From JAWWOW01 sp033851265 (GTDB taxonomy: Bacteria; Actinomycetota; Actinomycetes; JAWWOW01), in contig JAWWOW010000006.1 in the NCBI GenBank assembly GCA_033851265.1, forward strand, positions 434,001 through 498,000: 64,000 bases of DNA, written 5' to 3'. The position numbers were made by a program, and so were the translations under genes. This document shows, piece after piece, positions 43,717 through 51,727 of this stretch. Each line of letters begins with the position of its first letter. Position 1 is the first letter of the stretch. The notes under the pieces were generated by a model. That model saw nothing but the letters and a program-made list of their open reading frames with translations, was not told the origin of the DNA and did no database searches.

Positions 43717-45183
43717 TTGAAGCGCAGTACGTCGATCGGAGTCTCGCGCCAACGGGTCGGCGCGGCTGCCGTGTCGGGGTTGGGTATCGCGGCTGGACTC
43801 CCACCGCGGGGCTGGTGGCCGGTCGAGTTGATCGCGCTGGCGTTGTTGTTCGTCGTGTTGTTGGACCAACCGTTGCGCGCTCGACTCGTGCTCGCGTCGG
43901 TTACAGGTCTGGCGTGGTTCAGCTGGGGCTTGGCCTGGGCCGTTGACTTCTCCATCCCTGGTGCGCTGGCGCTCATCGTCATAGAGACGGTGATCGTCGT
44001 CGCGTTGCTGGGCCTGCTGCCGATTCGTACGCAACAGTGGTGGACGTTCCCGGCCGTGCTCGCGCTGTTCACTGCGGTGCACGACCGGTTCCCGTTCGGA
44101 GGCGTGCCACTCAGCGGCATCGAGCTGAGTTTCGCCGGCTCGCCGCTTGCTCCCGTCGTCGCACTGGGCGGCACCCTTGCGCTTGTTGCCATCGCGGGAC
44201 TCATCGGCAGCAGCCTGTCGGTGTCGATCCGCCACCGAAGAATCACGCCGGTGGCAGTTGGTCTGGTTGTCACGATCGCCGCCGTTGTTGGTGCTGATCT
44301 CGCAACCGACAAGCTCACGCACAAGGATGGCGAAATCACCGTCGCCGTTGTGCAAGGCGGCGGGCCGCGTGGTGTGCGCGCCGTGGACACCAATCCGACT
44401 GACGTGTTCAACCGCACCGTCCAGGTCGCCGGGCAAGTGCGTCCTCCGGTCGACCTCGTGCTCTGGCCGGAGAACGTTGTCGACCTCGACGCCCCGCTGG
44501 CCGGCAGCGCCACCGAGGCAACGATCGCCGGGCTCGCGCAACAGGCGCGTGCTCCCGTCATCGTCGGCGTGACCGAGCCCGCCGGCCTGCACAAGTTCCG
44601 CAACGAGGCGGTGCTGTACGACGCGCAAGGCCTCCTTGTCGATCGTTACGACAAGGTCCATCGCGTGCCGTTCGGTGAGTACGTGCCGGCGCGTTCGTTC
44701 CTCGACACGTTCGCGGACCTGTCGCTCGTCCCGTCCGACGCCGTCGCCGGTCACCGACCCGGCCTGCTGCGTGCCAACGGCCATGCGTACGGCGTGGTCA
44801 TCTCCTACGAGGTGTTCTTCGCCGACCGGGCTCGCGCGGCGATCAACGCGGGTGGCCAGCTGTTGCTGGTGCCGACCAACGCGTCGTCGTACACGGGTTC
44901 TGCGGTTCCCGCGCAAGAGGTCGCGACCGCACGGCTGCGCGCCCGCGAGACAGGTCGCGCGGTCGTGCAGGCCGCGCCCACCGGCTACAGCGCAGTGACT
45001 CGTGCCGACGGTTCGGTCGTGGTTCGGTCCAAGCTCGGCAAGCCCGCGCTGTTGACCGAGCGGGTTCCGTTGCGTAGTGGTCGTACGCCGTACACCCGCA
45101 TCGGCGACTGGCCCGTCGTGGCCGGCGCTGTCCTCGTCCTGATCCTCGGTGCGGCGCTGCGCCGACGCGCTGGGAGCACCTAG
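43717..45183 (+). CDS. lnt: Apolipoprotein N-acyltransferase-like protein, Cys to Ser
   Basis: A roughly 488-aa integral membrane carbon-nitrogen hydrolase: about six helices in the first 200 residues, then the nitrilase-fold domain and a last helix (WPVVAGAVLVLILGAALRR). Lnt adds the third acyl chain to lipoproteins after LspA cleavage. Glu (LWPENVVD) and Lys (YDKVHRVPFGEYVP) of the E-K-C triad are present, but the nucleophile is serine: GVVISYEVFF replaces ICYE (codon TCC at 44803-44805). Activity is therefore doubtful or altered. lspA lies 0.9 kb downstream. The start is uncertain (GTG 43675, TTG 43717, GTG 43771). Confidence 0.8.
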   Translation: MKRSTSIGVSRQRVGAAAVSGLGIAAGLPPRGWWPVELIALALLFVVLLDQPLRARLVLASVTGLAWFSWGLAWAVDFSIPGALALIVIETVIVVALLGLLPIRTQQWWTFPAVLALFTAVHDRFPFGGVPLSGIELSFAGSPLAPVVALGGTLALVAIAGLIGSSLSVSIRHRRITPVAVGLVVTIAAVVGADLATDKLTHKDGEITVAVVQGGGPRGVRAVDTNPTDVFNRTVQVAGQVRPPVDLVLWPENVVDLDAPLAGSATEATIAGLAQQARAPVIVGVTEPAGLHKFRNEAVLYDAQGLLVDRYDKVHRVPFGEYVPARSFLDTFADLSLVPSDAVAGHRPGLLRANGHAYGVVISYEVFFADRARAAINAGGQLLLVPTNASSYTGSAVPAQEVATARLRARETGRAVVQAAPTGYSAVTRADGSVVVRSKLGKPALLTERVPLRSGRTPYTRIGDWPVVAGAVLVLILGAALRRRAGST

Positions 45184-45192
45184 ATTCGACCC

Positions 45193-46101
45193 GTGGGCGC
45201 ACGACATGAACACTCGCATCCCGGAGCTGCAACCGCGGGTGTCCGGCACCGCAAGCCACTCGTCATCGCGTTCGCACTGACCGCCTGCTACATGGTGGTG
45301 GAGTTCGTCGTCGGGATCCTCGCCGGGTCGTTGGCGCTGCTCTCCGACGCGGCACACATGGGCACCGACGTGCTCGGGTTGGGCATGGCTTTGGCGGCGA
45401 TCACGTTGGCGCAGCGGGCAGGCTCACCGCAGCGTACGTATGGCGCGTACCGCCTCGAGGTCCTTGCTGCACTTGCTAATGGCGTACTGCTGTTCGGTGT
45501 TGCTGGTTACGTCCTCTATGAGGCGTACAGCCGACTCACCCATCCGCCGCACGTCGCCGGTCTTCCGTTGCTCGTCGTCGCGGCGGTCGGGCTGTTGATC
45601 AACCTGGTGAGCTATCGCCTGCTCCTGGCGGGATCCAAGGAGAGTCTGAACGTGCGGGCCGCCCACAACGAGGTGCTGGGTGATGTGCTCGGGTCGGCCG
45701 GTGTCATCGTCGCCGCGATCGTCATCTTCACGACGGGCTGGCGCTATATCGACCCGCTGGTTGGCGCGGGTATCGGGCTGTTCATCCTGCCGCGCACCTG
45801 GCAGCTGATCGTGCAGGCGTTGCGGGTCCTGATGCAGGTCGCGCCGCCGGGCCTCAACGTCGACGAGGTCCGCCGGCGCATACTCGCCCTGCCTGGCGTA
45901 CATGATGTCCACGACCTGCACATCTGGACGTTGACCTCAGGGCTGGAGAACGCAACCGGTCATGTCGTCGTGGCTCGCGGGGAGGACTACCACGGCGTAC
46001 TCGACCGCGTTGTCGCGCTGCTCGCCGAGGAGTACCACGTCACGCACACCACGATCCAGTGCGAGCCTGACGACCACGAAGAACACCCCAATCCCATCTA
46101 A
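45193..46101 (+). CDS. Cation diffusion facilitator transporter
   Basis: A 302-aa CDF/ZnT-type exporter with six helices: a His-containing N-terminus (ARHEHSHPG), the helix-2 metal site LLSDAAHMGTDVLGLGMAL (D-x-x-H/D), helix 5 NVRAAHNEVLGDVLGSAGVI, and a cytoplasmic ferredoxin-like tail (LPGVHDVHDLHIWTLTSGLE) ending DDHEEHPNPI. In helix 5 the usual H-x-x-x-D is E-x-x-x-D (EVLGD), which may change metal preference from zinc. GTG 45193 starts 10 bp after lnt, so it is probably in the same transcript. Confidence 0.9.
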   Translation: MGARHEHSHPGAATAGVRHRKPLVIAFALTACYMVVEFVVGILAGSLALLSDAAHMGTDVLGLGMALAAITLAQRAGSPQRTYGAYRLEVLAALANGVLLFGVAGYVLYEAYSRLTHPPHVAGLPLLVVAAVGLLINLVSYRLLLAGSKESLNVRAAHNEVLGDVLGSAGVIVAAIVIFTTGWRYIDPLVGAGIGLFILPRTWQLIVQALRVLMQVAPPGLNVDEVRRRILALPGVHDVHDLHIWTLTSGLENATGHVVVARGEDYHGVLDRVVALLAEEYHVTHTTIQCEPDDHEEHPNPI

Positions 46102-46107
46102 GGCGTC

Positions 46108-46602
46108 ATGACCAACCCACCGCAGGAGCGCACCTCGTTGTCCAGCAGTGATGCCGTACGTCGACGCATGTACGTGTTCGCCATCGCTGCCGTCGTCGCA
46201 GGCCTGGACATCGGTGCGAAGGTATGGGCTGAGCACTCCCTGCCCGCAGGTGGGTTGGACGGGGGTCCAATCGATTTGCGTATTGCCTACAACGACGGCG
46301 TCGCGTTCTCGATCGGTGGCAATGTGCCGATGGCGGTCGTCGTCGCGGTCACCGCGACGATCACCGCGGTCATCGCGGTCGTTGCCTGGCGACTTGCACC
46401 GGCGGCGGCTCGCGACCGGATCGCGGCCTTGGCACTGGTCCTCGGCGGTGCGACGGCCAACCTCGTCGATCGCGCCGGTGACGGTGTCGTCACCGATTAC
46501 TTCCATACGGGCTGGTGGCCGACGTTCAATCTCGCCGACGTCGCGATCGTGGTCGGTTGCGGTTTGCTGGTGCTCGCGTCTCTTCGCGCGCCACGTCAGT
46601 AA
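46108..46602 (+). CDS. lspA: Lipoprotein signal peptidase (signal peptidase II)
   Basis: A 164-aa aspartic membrane protease that removes the signal peptide of prolipoproteins. Four helices and the two catalytic aspartates are visible in ATANLVDRAGDGVVTDYFHT and in WPTFNLADVAIVVGCG (motifs NxxDR and FNxAD). The N-terminal region also has AYNDGVAFSI (NxGxAF). Starts six bases after the transporter gene. With the Lnt-like protein 0.9 kb away it forms a lipoprotein-processing neighbourhood, and substrates such as the lipoproteins at 24764, 40797 and 49315 are nearby. Confidence 0.93.
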   Translation: MTNPPQERTSLSSSDAVRRRMYVFAIAAVVAGLDIGAKVWAEHSLPAGGLDGGPIDLRIAYNDGVAFSIGGNVPMAVVVAVTATITAVIAVVAWRLAPAAARDRIAALALVLGGATANLVDRAGDGVVTDYFHTGWWPTFNLADVAIVVGCGLLVLASLRAPRQ

Positions 46603-46637
46603 CCGTCACCACGCCGGCCTAGGGCAGACCACCTCAC

Positions 46638-46757
46638 GCCCTCTGCTCTGACCCCCACCTGTAGCCAAAGCGCTCTGGAGTCTGTGGTGACGCAGAGCTC
46701 TGGAGTCTGTGGTGACGCAGAGCGCTCTGGACGCGGGGAGTAGCCAGAGCAGAGGGC
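46638..46757. repeat. Complex repeat: terminal inverted arms with two 25-bp tandem units
   Basis: The ends GCCCTCTGCTCTG (46638-46650) and CAGAGCAGAGGGC (46745-46757) are perfect 13-bp inverted repeats. Between them are two perfect 25-bp tandem copies (46673-46697 and 46698-46722), each itself beginning CTCTGGAG and ending CGCAGAG. The arm sequence recurs in the hairpin at 41550-41586. The element lies in the 272-bp gap after lspA. Confidence 0.75.
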
Positions 46758-46874
46758 GCGAGGTGCCCACCCGACCGAGCCGTGGGGCACCGCGGAGTTG
46801 GCCCAGAGCAGGGAGTTTCCACAACCGACGCTCACGCTCGCGTGCGTGACCGCAATCGAGCGGACCCTGAACCC

Positions 46875-47297
46875 ATGACCTCGCTCGACTTCGCCGGGAT
46901 CGTGCGGCGAATCCGCCGCACAGCGATCATGAGCCAACGCGACCTGGCAGATGCGAGCGGCGTCGCACGTTCGACCATCAGCAGAATCGAGTCGAGGCAA
47001 CTCGCGCCGTCCCTAGAGAACTTCGAAGCGATTCTTGCCGTGGCGAGGTGTCGCCTGGCAGTGCTCGATCGGCAGGGGCGAGAGGTGGTCCCCTACAACG
47101 GTGGTGGACTGCGCGACCGAGCTCACCGCCTCTATCCTGCCCACCTTGATGTGCGCGAGGTGGGCCCCAACGGAGAGGGCTGGTGGGGGCAACTGACGGT
47201 GCAGGACTACGTCCGAAAGCAACCCACGCACACGTTCGGGCGCCTGCGTTGGCTGTACGAGCAATTCCGTGAACGCCGCGAAACGGAGCTCGACTAG
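46875..47297 (+). CDS. Small XRE-family HTH protein
   Basis: A 140-aa protein with an N-terminal Cro/C1-type HTH (about 5-65, VRRIRRTAIMSQRDLADASG, VARSTISRIESRQLAPSLEN) and a C-terminal region (RAHRLYPAHLDVREVGPNGE, YVRKQPTHTFGRLRWLYEQF) without a known domain. No HigB/RelE-type partner is adjacent, so it is not evidently part of a toxin-antitoxin pair. ATG 46875 has no clear ribosome site. Convergent with the CtaG-like gene. Confidence 0.78.
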   Translation: MTSLDFAGIVRRIRRTAIMSQRDLADASGVARSTISRIESRQLAPSLENFEAILAVARCRLAVLDRQGREVVPYNGGGLRDRAHRLYPAHLDVREVGPNGEGWWGQLTVQDYVRKQPTHTFGRLRWLYEQFRERRETELD

Positions 47298-47308
47298 CAA
47301 GTGAGCGA

Positions 47309-48262
47309 TCAGCGGGGAGGAGCGCCGCTTTCTGCTCGTGCCGCGGCAGCGGCTTGCTGTGCCTCGAGCCGATCCAGGTGCCGATCCACGCGACGAGCTT
47401 CGCGTTCGTCGGCACGGATCCATTGCACGACGAGAGCCGCGACGAGGATCACGGCAGTGAGGTCACCCCACGCCCACATCAGTCCGCCACCCCAGTTCTG
47501 GTCGCTGGCGATGCTCGGGCCCCAGTCGCGGTTGAGGCGCGTGTAGTAGTCGAGAGCAATCAACGAGCTGTTCTGCTGTGCGCTCTGCATCAGGATCAGC
47601 CCGACGAACGCGTGCACCGGCAGCGCAGTGAACGCCACCAATGTGCGCATTGGATAGGACAGCCGGTTGGGCAGCGGGTCCACCCCGATGATCGGCCAGA
47701 AGAGCACACATCCACCGGTGATGAACCACACGTGGATCAGCTCATGCAGGCCGTTGTGCTCGAGCTGCAGCTCGTAGAGGCCGGTGAAGTACACCGCCGC
47801 GAGAGCGCTCACGAAGAACGGCAGCCCGAACAGCGGGCTGGACACAACGCGAGCAACCCAACTGTGCAAGACCGAGAGCAGCACCCGACGCGGCCGACCA
47901 CTCAGTGCACGCAGCGCCAACGTGATGGGCGCGCCCAGCGCGAGAAAGATCGGGCTGACCATCCCGAGGATGATGTGTTGTACGACGTGCATCGAGAACA
48001 GCGTGCCGTCGTACGCACCGAGACTCGACTGCGTCGCGATCGCGATCGTGCCGATGCCACCTCCGAGATAGGACACGCTGCGCCAGACACTCCAGTGCAC
48101 GCCGTTGGCGGCGAGCCGGCGTACCCCGGCGAGATACAGGCCGGCGAAGATCAGCAACAACGCGACGAGGACGGGGTCGAGCTCCCACTGGGTCAGAGCA
48201 GTGGTCACGGTGAGGGGTGGGGGACCGCCGACGCCGTGCGCGAGCAACGCGTCGATGCCCAC
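47309..48262 (-). CDS. CtaG-family (caa3-type) cytochrome c oxidase assembly protein
   Basis: A 317-aa membrane protein with about seven helices. Family landmarks are YLGGGIGTIAIATQSSLGAY, TLFSMHVVQHIILGMVSPIF (histidines in helix 3), LHELIHVWFITGGCVLFWPI and FTALPVHAFVGLILMQS. The caa3-type CtaG family is implicated in copper delivery to haem-copper oxidases. The C-terminus is a basic cytoplasmic tail (DEREARRVDRHLDRLEAQQA). It heads a group of genes with copper- and membrane-related features up to 51056. Confidence 0.88.
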   Translation of the reverse strand: MGIDALLAHGVGGPPPLTVTTALTQWELDPVLVALLLIFAGLYLAGVRRLAANGVHWSVWRSVSYLGGGIGTIAIATQSSLGAYDGTLFSMHVVQHIILGMVSPIFLALGAPITLALRALSGRPRRVLLSVLHSWVARVVSSPLFGLPFFVSALAAVYFTGLYELQLEHNGLHELIHVWFITGGCVLFWPIIGVDPLPNRLSYPMRTLVAFTALPVHAFVGLILMQSAQQNSSLIALDYYTRLNRDWGPSIASDQNWGGGLMWAWGDLTAVILVAALVVQWIRADEREARRVDRHLDRLEAQQAAAAARAESGAPPR

Positions 48263-48310
48263 AATCGTCAGCCTCCTCGTCCGCTCGCCACTGTAATCGC
48301 GGCCGAGTGC

Positions 48311-48754
48311 TCAGACGAGATCGGTGACGTCGACGACCCACGACAGGTCCGACATCAACAGCCGCTCTTCCCAGTCCGGTGGTGCGCCCGCCATCAATGT
48401 GCGCAAGTCCCAGTAGTCGCGCCACAACTCGATCACGTCACCGCGAATGCGTTGCACCGACACGAACGGCAGTGCCACTGACTCACCTGTCGGCCACCGC
48501 CAGAACTCCGTGTGCTCGGTGACGACCGTGTTGCCCTCGGCGACGACAGTTGCCGGCCCGTGGTCGTAGCCCGCGAGCTGTTCGAGCCCGAGTCGCAACC
48601 GCGCCTCGATGCTGTCCGGACCGCGACCGGCGGCGGCCGGACCGGTGGGTACGTCGTAGTAGATCGAGTCGGCGTCGAAGAAGCTGCGGATGCGCGGCCA
48701 ATCGCGGGCATAGAGCGCATCCCAGAACGCTGCGCTGACTTCTCGTGGTTGCAC
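48311..48754 (-). CDS. NTF2-like (SnoaL / limonene-epoxide-hydrolase type) protein
   Basis: A 147-aa cone-shaped NTF2-fold protein: AFWDALYARDWPRIRSFFDA, DSIYYDVPTGPAAAGRGPDS, GLEQLAGYDHGPATVVAEGN and WRDYWDLRTLM. The R-D...D pattern toward the C-terminus is reminiscent of limonene-1,2-epoxide hydrolases. Function is a guess; many such proteins are small-molecule isomerases or hydrolases. GTG 48754 gives the natural start; the frame continues upstream only as a basic, low-quality extension. It lies between CtaG and a secreted protein on the same strand. Confidence 0.75.
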   Translation of the reverse strand: MQPREVSAAFWDALYARDWPRIRSFFDADSIYYDVPTGPAAAGRGPDSIEARLRLGLEQLAGYDHGPATVVAEGNTVVTEHTEFWRWPTGESVALPFVSVQRIRGDVIELWRDYWDLRTLMAGAPPDWEERLLMSDLSWVVDVTDLV

Positions 48755-48765
48755 GGTCGCCGAAC

Positions 48766-49320
48766 CTACTTGGTCGCCTTCGGTCGAGCCGAGCCTCGCC
48801 GGATCAGTGCGGCAGCAATCACGGCGACGACGAGTACGCCGATGAGCGCGGCGTTCAGCACCCAGGACTTCCCTTTGCCCCCGCCGGTCTTGCTGCTCGC
48901 GTCGACGGCGACGGCACCCGACGCGGCATGCACGAAGTACTGCGCGCTGGCGCTGCCGGCAGATCCGCTGATGTTTGCGTCGATACGCCACGTCGCGCCA
49001 GCGAGCCGCGGCAGCGTGAAGGAGTAGATGTTCGCCGTAGCGGCGGCCTGCTGCTCGGGCTCGATACGCCGGTCGCCAACGGCCAGGGTGGCCGTGACCA
49101 ACACCGTCGCGCCGTCGACCGGTGCTTGCGTGTCGGCGTCGGTCAGCAGGATGCGGTACTCGACGTCGTTGGCGGTCAGACCGGCGCGCCCGTCGTACCC
49201 GACGACCTTGTACCTCCCGGCGATCCCGGTGTACGCCGCCCCAGATCCACCGTGCGCACCCGCGGGACCCGCGCCAACCAGGGCTACGACAACTGCGCAG
49301 CCTAGGATTGAGCGATGCAT
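48766..49320 (-). CDS. Secreted Ig-like protein with C-terminal anchor
   Basis: A 184-aa exported protein: signal peptide ILGCAVVVALVGAGPAGAHG cleaved near AHG, a beta-sandwich domain (YKVVGYDGRAGLTANDVEYR, ILLTDADTQAPVDGATVLVT, TLPRLAGATWRIDANISGSA) resembling YtkA/FixH-type domains, a GGGKGK linker and a C-terminal membrane helix (VLNAALIGVLVVAVIAAALI) with a basic tail. Association with CtaG suggests a role in oxidase or copper biogenesis, as inference. The ATG at 49320 overlaps the divergent lipoprotein ATG at 49315 within ATGCAT. Confidence 0.75.
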   Translation of the reverse strand: MHRSILGCAVVVALVGAGPAGAHGGSGAAYTGIAGRYKVVGYDGRAGLTANDVEYRILLTDADTQAPVDGATVLVTATLAVGDRRIEPEQQAAATANIYSFTLPRLAGATWRIDANISGSAGSASAQYFVHAASGAVAVDASSKTGGGKGKSWVLNAALIGVLVVAVIAAALIRRGSARPKATK

Positions 49321-49755
49321 TCCCACTCGATCAACCGTAGTCGGCTGCTCGCAGCCAGCAGCGCTGTCGCGGTTGTTGTGCTCGCCGGCTGCAGCTCCAA
49401 CGGCTCGACGTCCAACGACAACCCGGTCGTGACGCCGTCGGCGACCACCACAACCGCGCCGCCGACCGGCACCTCGTCGCCGACGCCCAACTACGACGCG
49501 GTCGTCAACCTGACGGTCGCCAACGGCAAGGTCACCGGCGACACTCCCCGCGCAAAGGTCAAGAAGGGCCAACGCGTCGCCATCATCGTCAAGAGCGACG
49601 TCGCCGACGAGATCCACCTGCACGGCTACGACAAGATGGTCGACGTCACTGCCGGCGGCACCGCCACCCTCGTGTTCGTCGCTGACATCCCCGGCGTCTT
49701 CACCGTCGAGCTCGAGAGTCGGAGCAAAGAGCTCACGAAGATCCAAGTCAGCTAA
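49315..49755 (+). CDS. Cupredoxin-like lipoprotein
   Basis: A 146-aa lipoprotein: signal LLAASSAVAVVVLAGC with lipobox VLAGC, a Thr/Ser/Pro-rich linker, then a cupredoxin-like beta-sandwich (VVNLTVANGKVTGDTPRAKV, KKGQRVAIIVKSDVADEIHL, HGYDKMVDVTAGGTATLVFV). The single H-L-H-G-Y motif replaces part of a copper site; no C-terminal cysteine-histidine pair is present, so it is probably not a classical blue-copper protein. TAGGA lies 7 bp upstream of the ATG, which overlaps the start of the divergent gene. Stop and next start overlap (TAATG). Confidence 0.82.
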   Translation: MHSHSINRSRLLAASSAVAVVVLAGCSSNGSTSNDNPVVTPSATTTTAPPTGTSSPTPNYDAVVNLTVANGKVTGDTPRAKVKKGQRVAIIVKSDVADEIHLHGYDKMVDVTAGGTATLVFVADIPGVFTVELESRSKELTKIQVS

Positions 49756-51056
49756 TGCTGCTGGCGCACGGTGTCGGGACCCGCGCGGACCTGCCGATCC
49801 CCACGTCGTACGCCGCGATCGCCGCGGCAGCCGTGCTCGTCGTGTCGTTTCTCGGTCTGCTCGCTCTCTGGCGCGAACCCCGTCTCGACCCCAACGCCGG
49901 CCGCCCACTCCCGAACGTCCTGCAAGCAGCCGCCGACAGCCGCGCACTCAGGTTGACCCTGCAGTCGCTCACCCTCGTGCTCGCGGCGCTCGTCTACTAC
50001 ATCGGCGTCACCGGTCCGAACGACGTGACGCGCAACCTCACCCCGTGGGCGTTCTTCGTCACGTTCTGGGTCGGCCTGGTGCCGGTGTCGCTGTTGCTCG
50101 GCCCGGTGTGGCGGGTCATCAACCCACTGCGCGCATTACATGCAGGTCTGTGCGCATTCCTTCGGCTGGACGCGGACGGCTATCGCCCCTATCCGCCGGC
50201 ATTCAGCTACCGACCCGCCGCGGTGTCGATCGCCGCCTTCGCGTGGTACGAGCTGTGCTACCCCAACCGGGCCAAGCCGGCGTACGTCGCACTCTTCATG
50301 CTGATGTACGCCGTGCTGCATGTGTGTGCCGCGCTCTGGTACGGCCGGCGCTGGTTCGAACGCGGAGACGGATTCGAGGTCTACTCATCGTTGCTCGGTG
50401 CGCTTGCCCCGATCGGGCGCCGCGCCGACCGCCGACTCGTGGTGCGCAATCCGCTCAACGGACTCGACGCCATCAAGGAGGCGCCGGGACTTGTCGCTGT
50501 CGTCATCATCCTGGTGGGGTCGACGGCGTACGACGGGTTCTCGCGCACGTCGTGGTACGTCGAGAACATCTCACCGGGCACCGTCAATTCGACTGCGATG
50601 CTCGCCGTCTGCGTCCTGGCCATCGCGTTGCTCTACCTCGGTGGCACCTACCTCGCGACAACGCTCGGCGCAGCGGACAACTCCAACGTCCGACCGGAGA
50701 CATTCGCGCACACCATCGTGCCAATTGCCGCGGCGTACGTCGTCGCTCACTACTTCTCGTTGTTCGTCTTCGACGGGCAAAACACCGCGATTCTCGCGAG
50801 TGACCCGTTCAACAAGGGCTGGGACATCTTCGGTCTCAACGGCCATCGCATCGACTACACCGCGGTGTCGACACGCGTCATCTCACTCGTACAGATCATC
50901 GCGATCGTCGTCGGTCATGTCCTCGCGGTGATTGCTGCGCACGACCGCGCTATCCGCGTCTTTCCGTATCGAACAGCGGTGCGCACGCAGATCCCTCTGC
51001 TCGTCAGCATGGTGGTTTTGACGCTTATTGCCGTAAAGCTTGTGCTGTCTGGTTGA
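49755..51056 (+). CDS. Polytopic membrane protein next to cupredoxin-like lipoprotein
   Basis: A 433-aa protein with about ten helices. It begins MLLAHGVGTRADLPIPTSYA, which I recall as the start of an actinobacterial family often labelled fenitrothion hydrolase in databases; nothing here supports organophosphate hydrolysis. Histidines occur at ALHAGLCAFLR, YAVLHVCAALWYGRRW, IVPIAAAYVVAHYFSLFVFD and IIAIVVGHVLAVIAAHDRAI. Translational coupling to a cupredoxin-like lipoprotein and proximity to CtaG suggest a metal (copper) transport or oxidase-related role, as inference. Confidence 0.75.
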   Translation: MLLAHGVGTRADLPIPTSYAAIAAAAVLVVSFLGLLALWREPRLDPNAGRPLPNVLQAAADSRALRLTLQSLTLVLAALVYYIGVTGPNDVTRNLTPWAFFVTFWVGLVPVSLLLGPVWRVINPLRALHAGLCAFLRLDADGYRPYPPAFSYRPAAVSIAAFAWYELCYPNRAKPAYVALFMLMYAVLHVCAALWYGRRWFERGDGFEVYSSLLGALAPIGRRADRRLVVRNPLNGLDAIKEAPGLVAVVIILVGSTAYDGFSRTSWYVENISPGTVNSTAMLAVCVLAIALLYLGGTYLATTLGAADNSNVRPETFAHTIVPIAAAYVVAHYFSLFVFDGQNTAILASDPFNKGWDIFGLNGHRIDYTAVSTRVISLVQIIAIVVGHVLAVIAAHDRAIRVFPYRTAVRTQIPLLVSMVVLTLIAVKLVLSG

Positions 51057-51115
51057 CGGAGCGACGTCGAGCGATACAGTCGCGAGAGGTTGTTCCGACG
51101 GGGAAGGTAAATACC

Positions 51116-51655
51116 ATGCGCAAGTCATCCATAGCCACGGCCCTGGGAATCTTGGGACTGGCCACCGTTGCTGTTCTGTCACCCACCGCACATGCCGGCA
51201 CAAACGCCTTCACCGTCACCCCCGACCATGGCCTGCCGGGCAGCAGCTTCACTGCAGCGGGCAATCAATGTTTCTACGACCCGGCACACGTGGACGTCAC
51301 GCTGCACGAGGACGCGACCACAACGTCCCCTGCCATCGCATCCGAAAGCGCGACACCCAACAGCGATGGCGTATGGAGCGTAGAAGTCACCGTGCCCGAG
51401 TCGGCAACCGCTGGCGACAAGGCCGTAACCGCGACCTGCGTCGACGACAGCCAGAACACTGCACGCGCAAACACGGCACGCGCGAACAGCGCACCCAACG
51501 CCGCAGTGCCCAATGACTTCAACTTCCCGCCGGAGACGTTCACGGTCGACGCCGCAGCATCAGCGTCCCCGACACCGTCACCGACGCCAAGCCCGACCTC
51601 CGACGAGGCCCCACCGGCACCTGCGGTCGACGCGAACGCCAACTTCACCGGCTGA
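51116..51655 (+). CDS. Secreted protein with Pro/Thr/Ala-rich tail
   Basis: A 179-aa exported protein with signal peptide TALGILGLATVAVLSPTAHA (cleavage at AHA-G), a beta-type domain (TNAFTVTPDHGLPGSSFTAA, VDVTLHEDATTTSPAIASES) with one cysteine pair (NQCFYDP ... TATCVDDSQ), a short internal repeat NTARANTARANSAPN and a low-complexity tail of SPTPSPTPSPTS type. GGGAAGG precedes ATG 51116. Probably a surface-exposed or released Ig-like protein of unknown role. Confidence 0.72.
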   Translation: MRKSSIATALGILGLATVAVLSPTAHAGTNAFTVTPDHGLPGSSFTAAGNQCFYDPAHVDVTLHEDATTTSPAIASESATPNSDGVWSVEVTVPESATAGDKAVTATCVDDSQNTARANTARANSAPNAAVPNDFNFPPETFTVDAAASASPTPSPTPSPTSDEAPPAPAVDANANFTG

Positions 51656-51727
51656 GCAGCAGCAGGCGTTAGGCGTAACTGGCACCTGCAATAGCGTTCC
51701 GCTCCTAGGCCATCAGAGGGGCGACTC

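Noticed and set aside
43624..45357. A 577-codon minus-strand open frame opposite the Lnt-like gene
   Set aside because: Charged, low-complexity product without family features, while the plus strand encodes a clear membrane acyltransferase-like protein.
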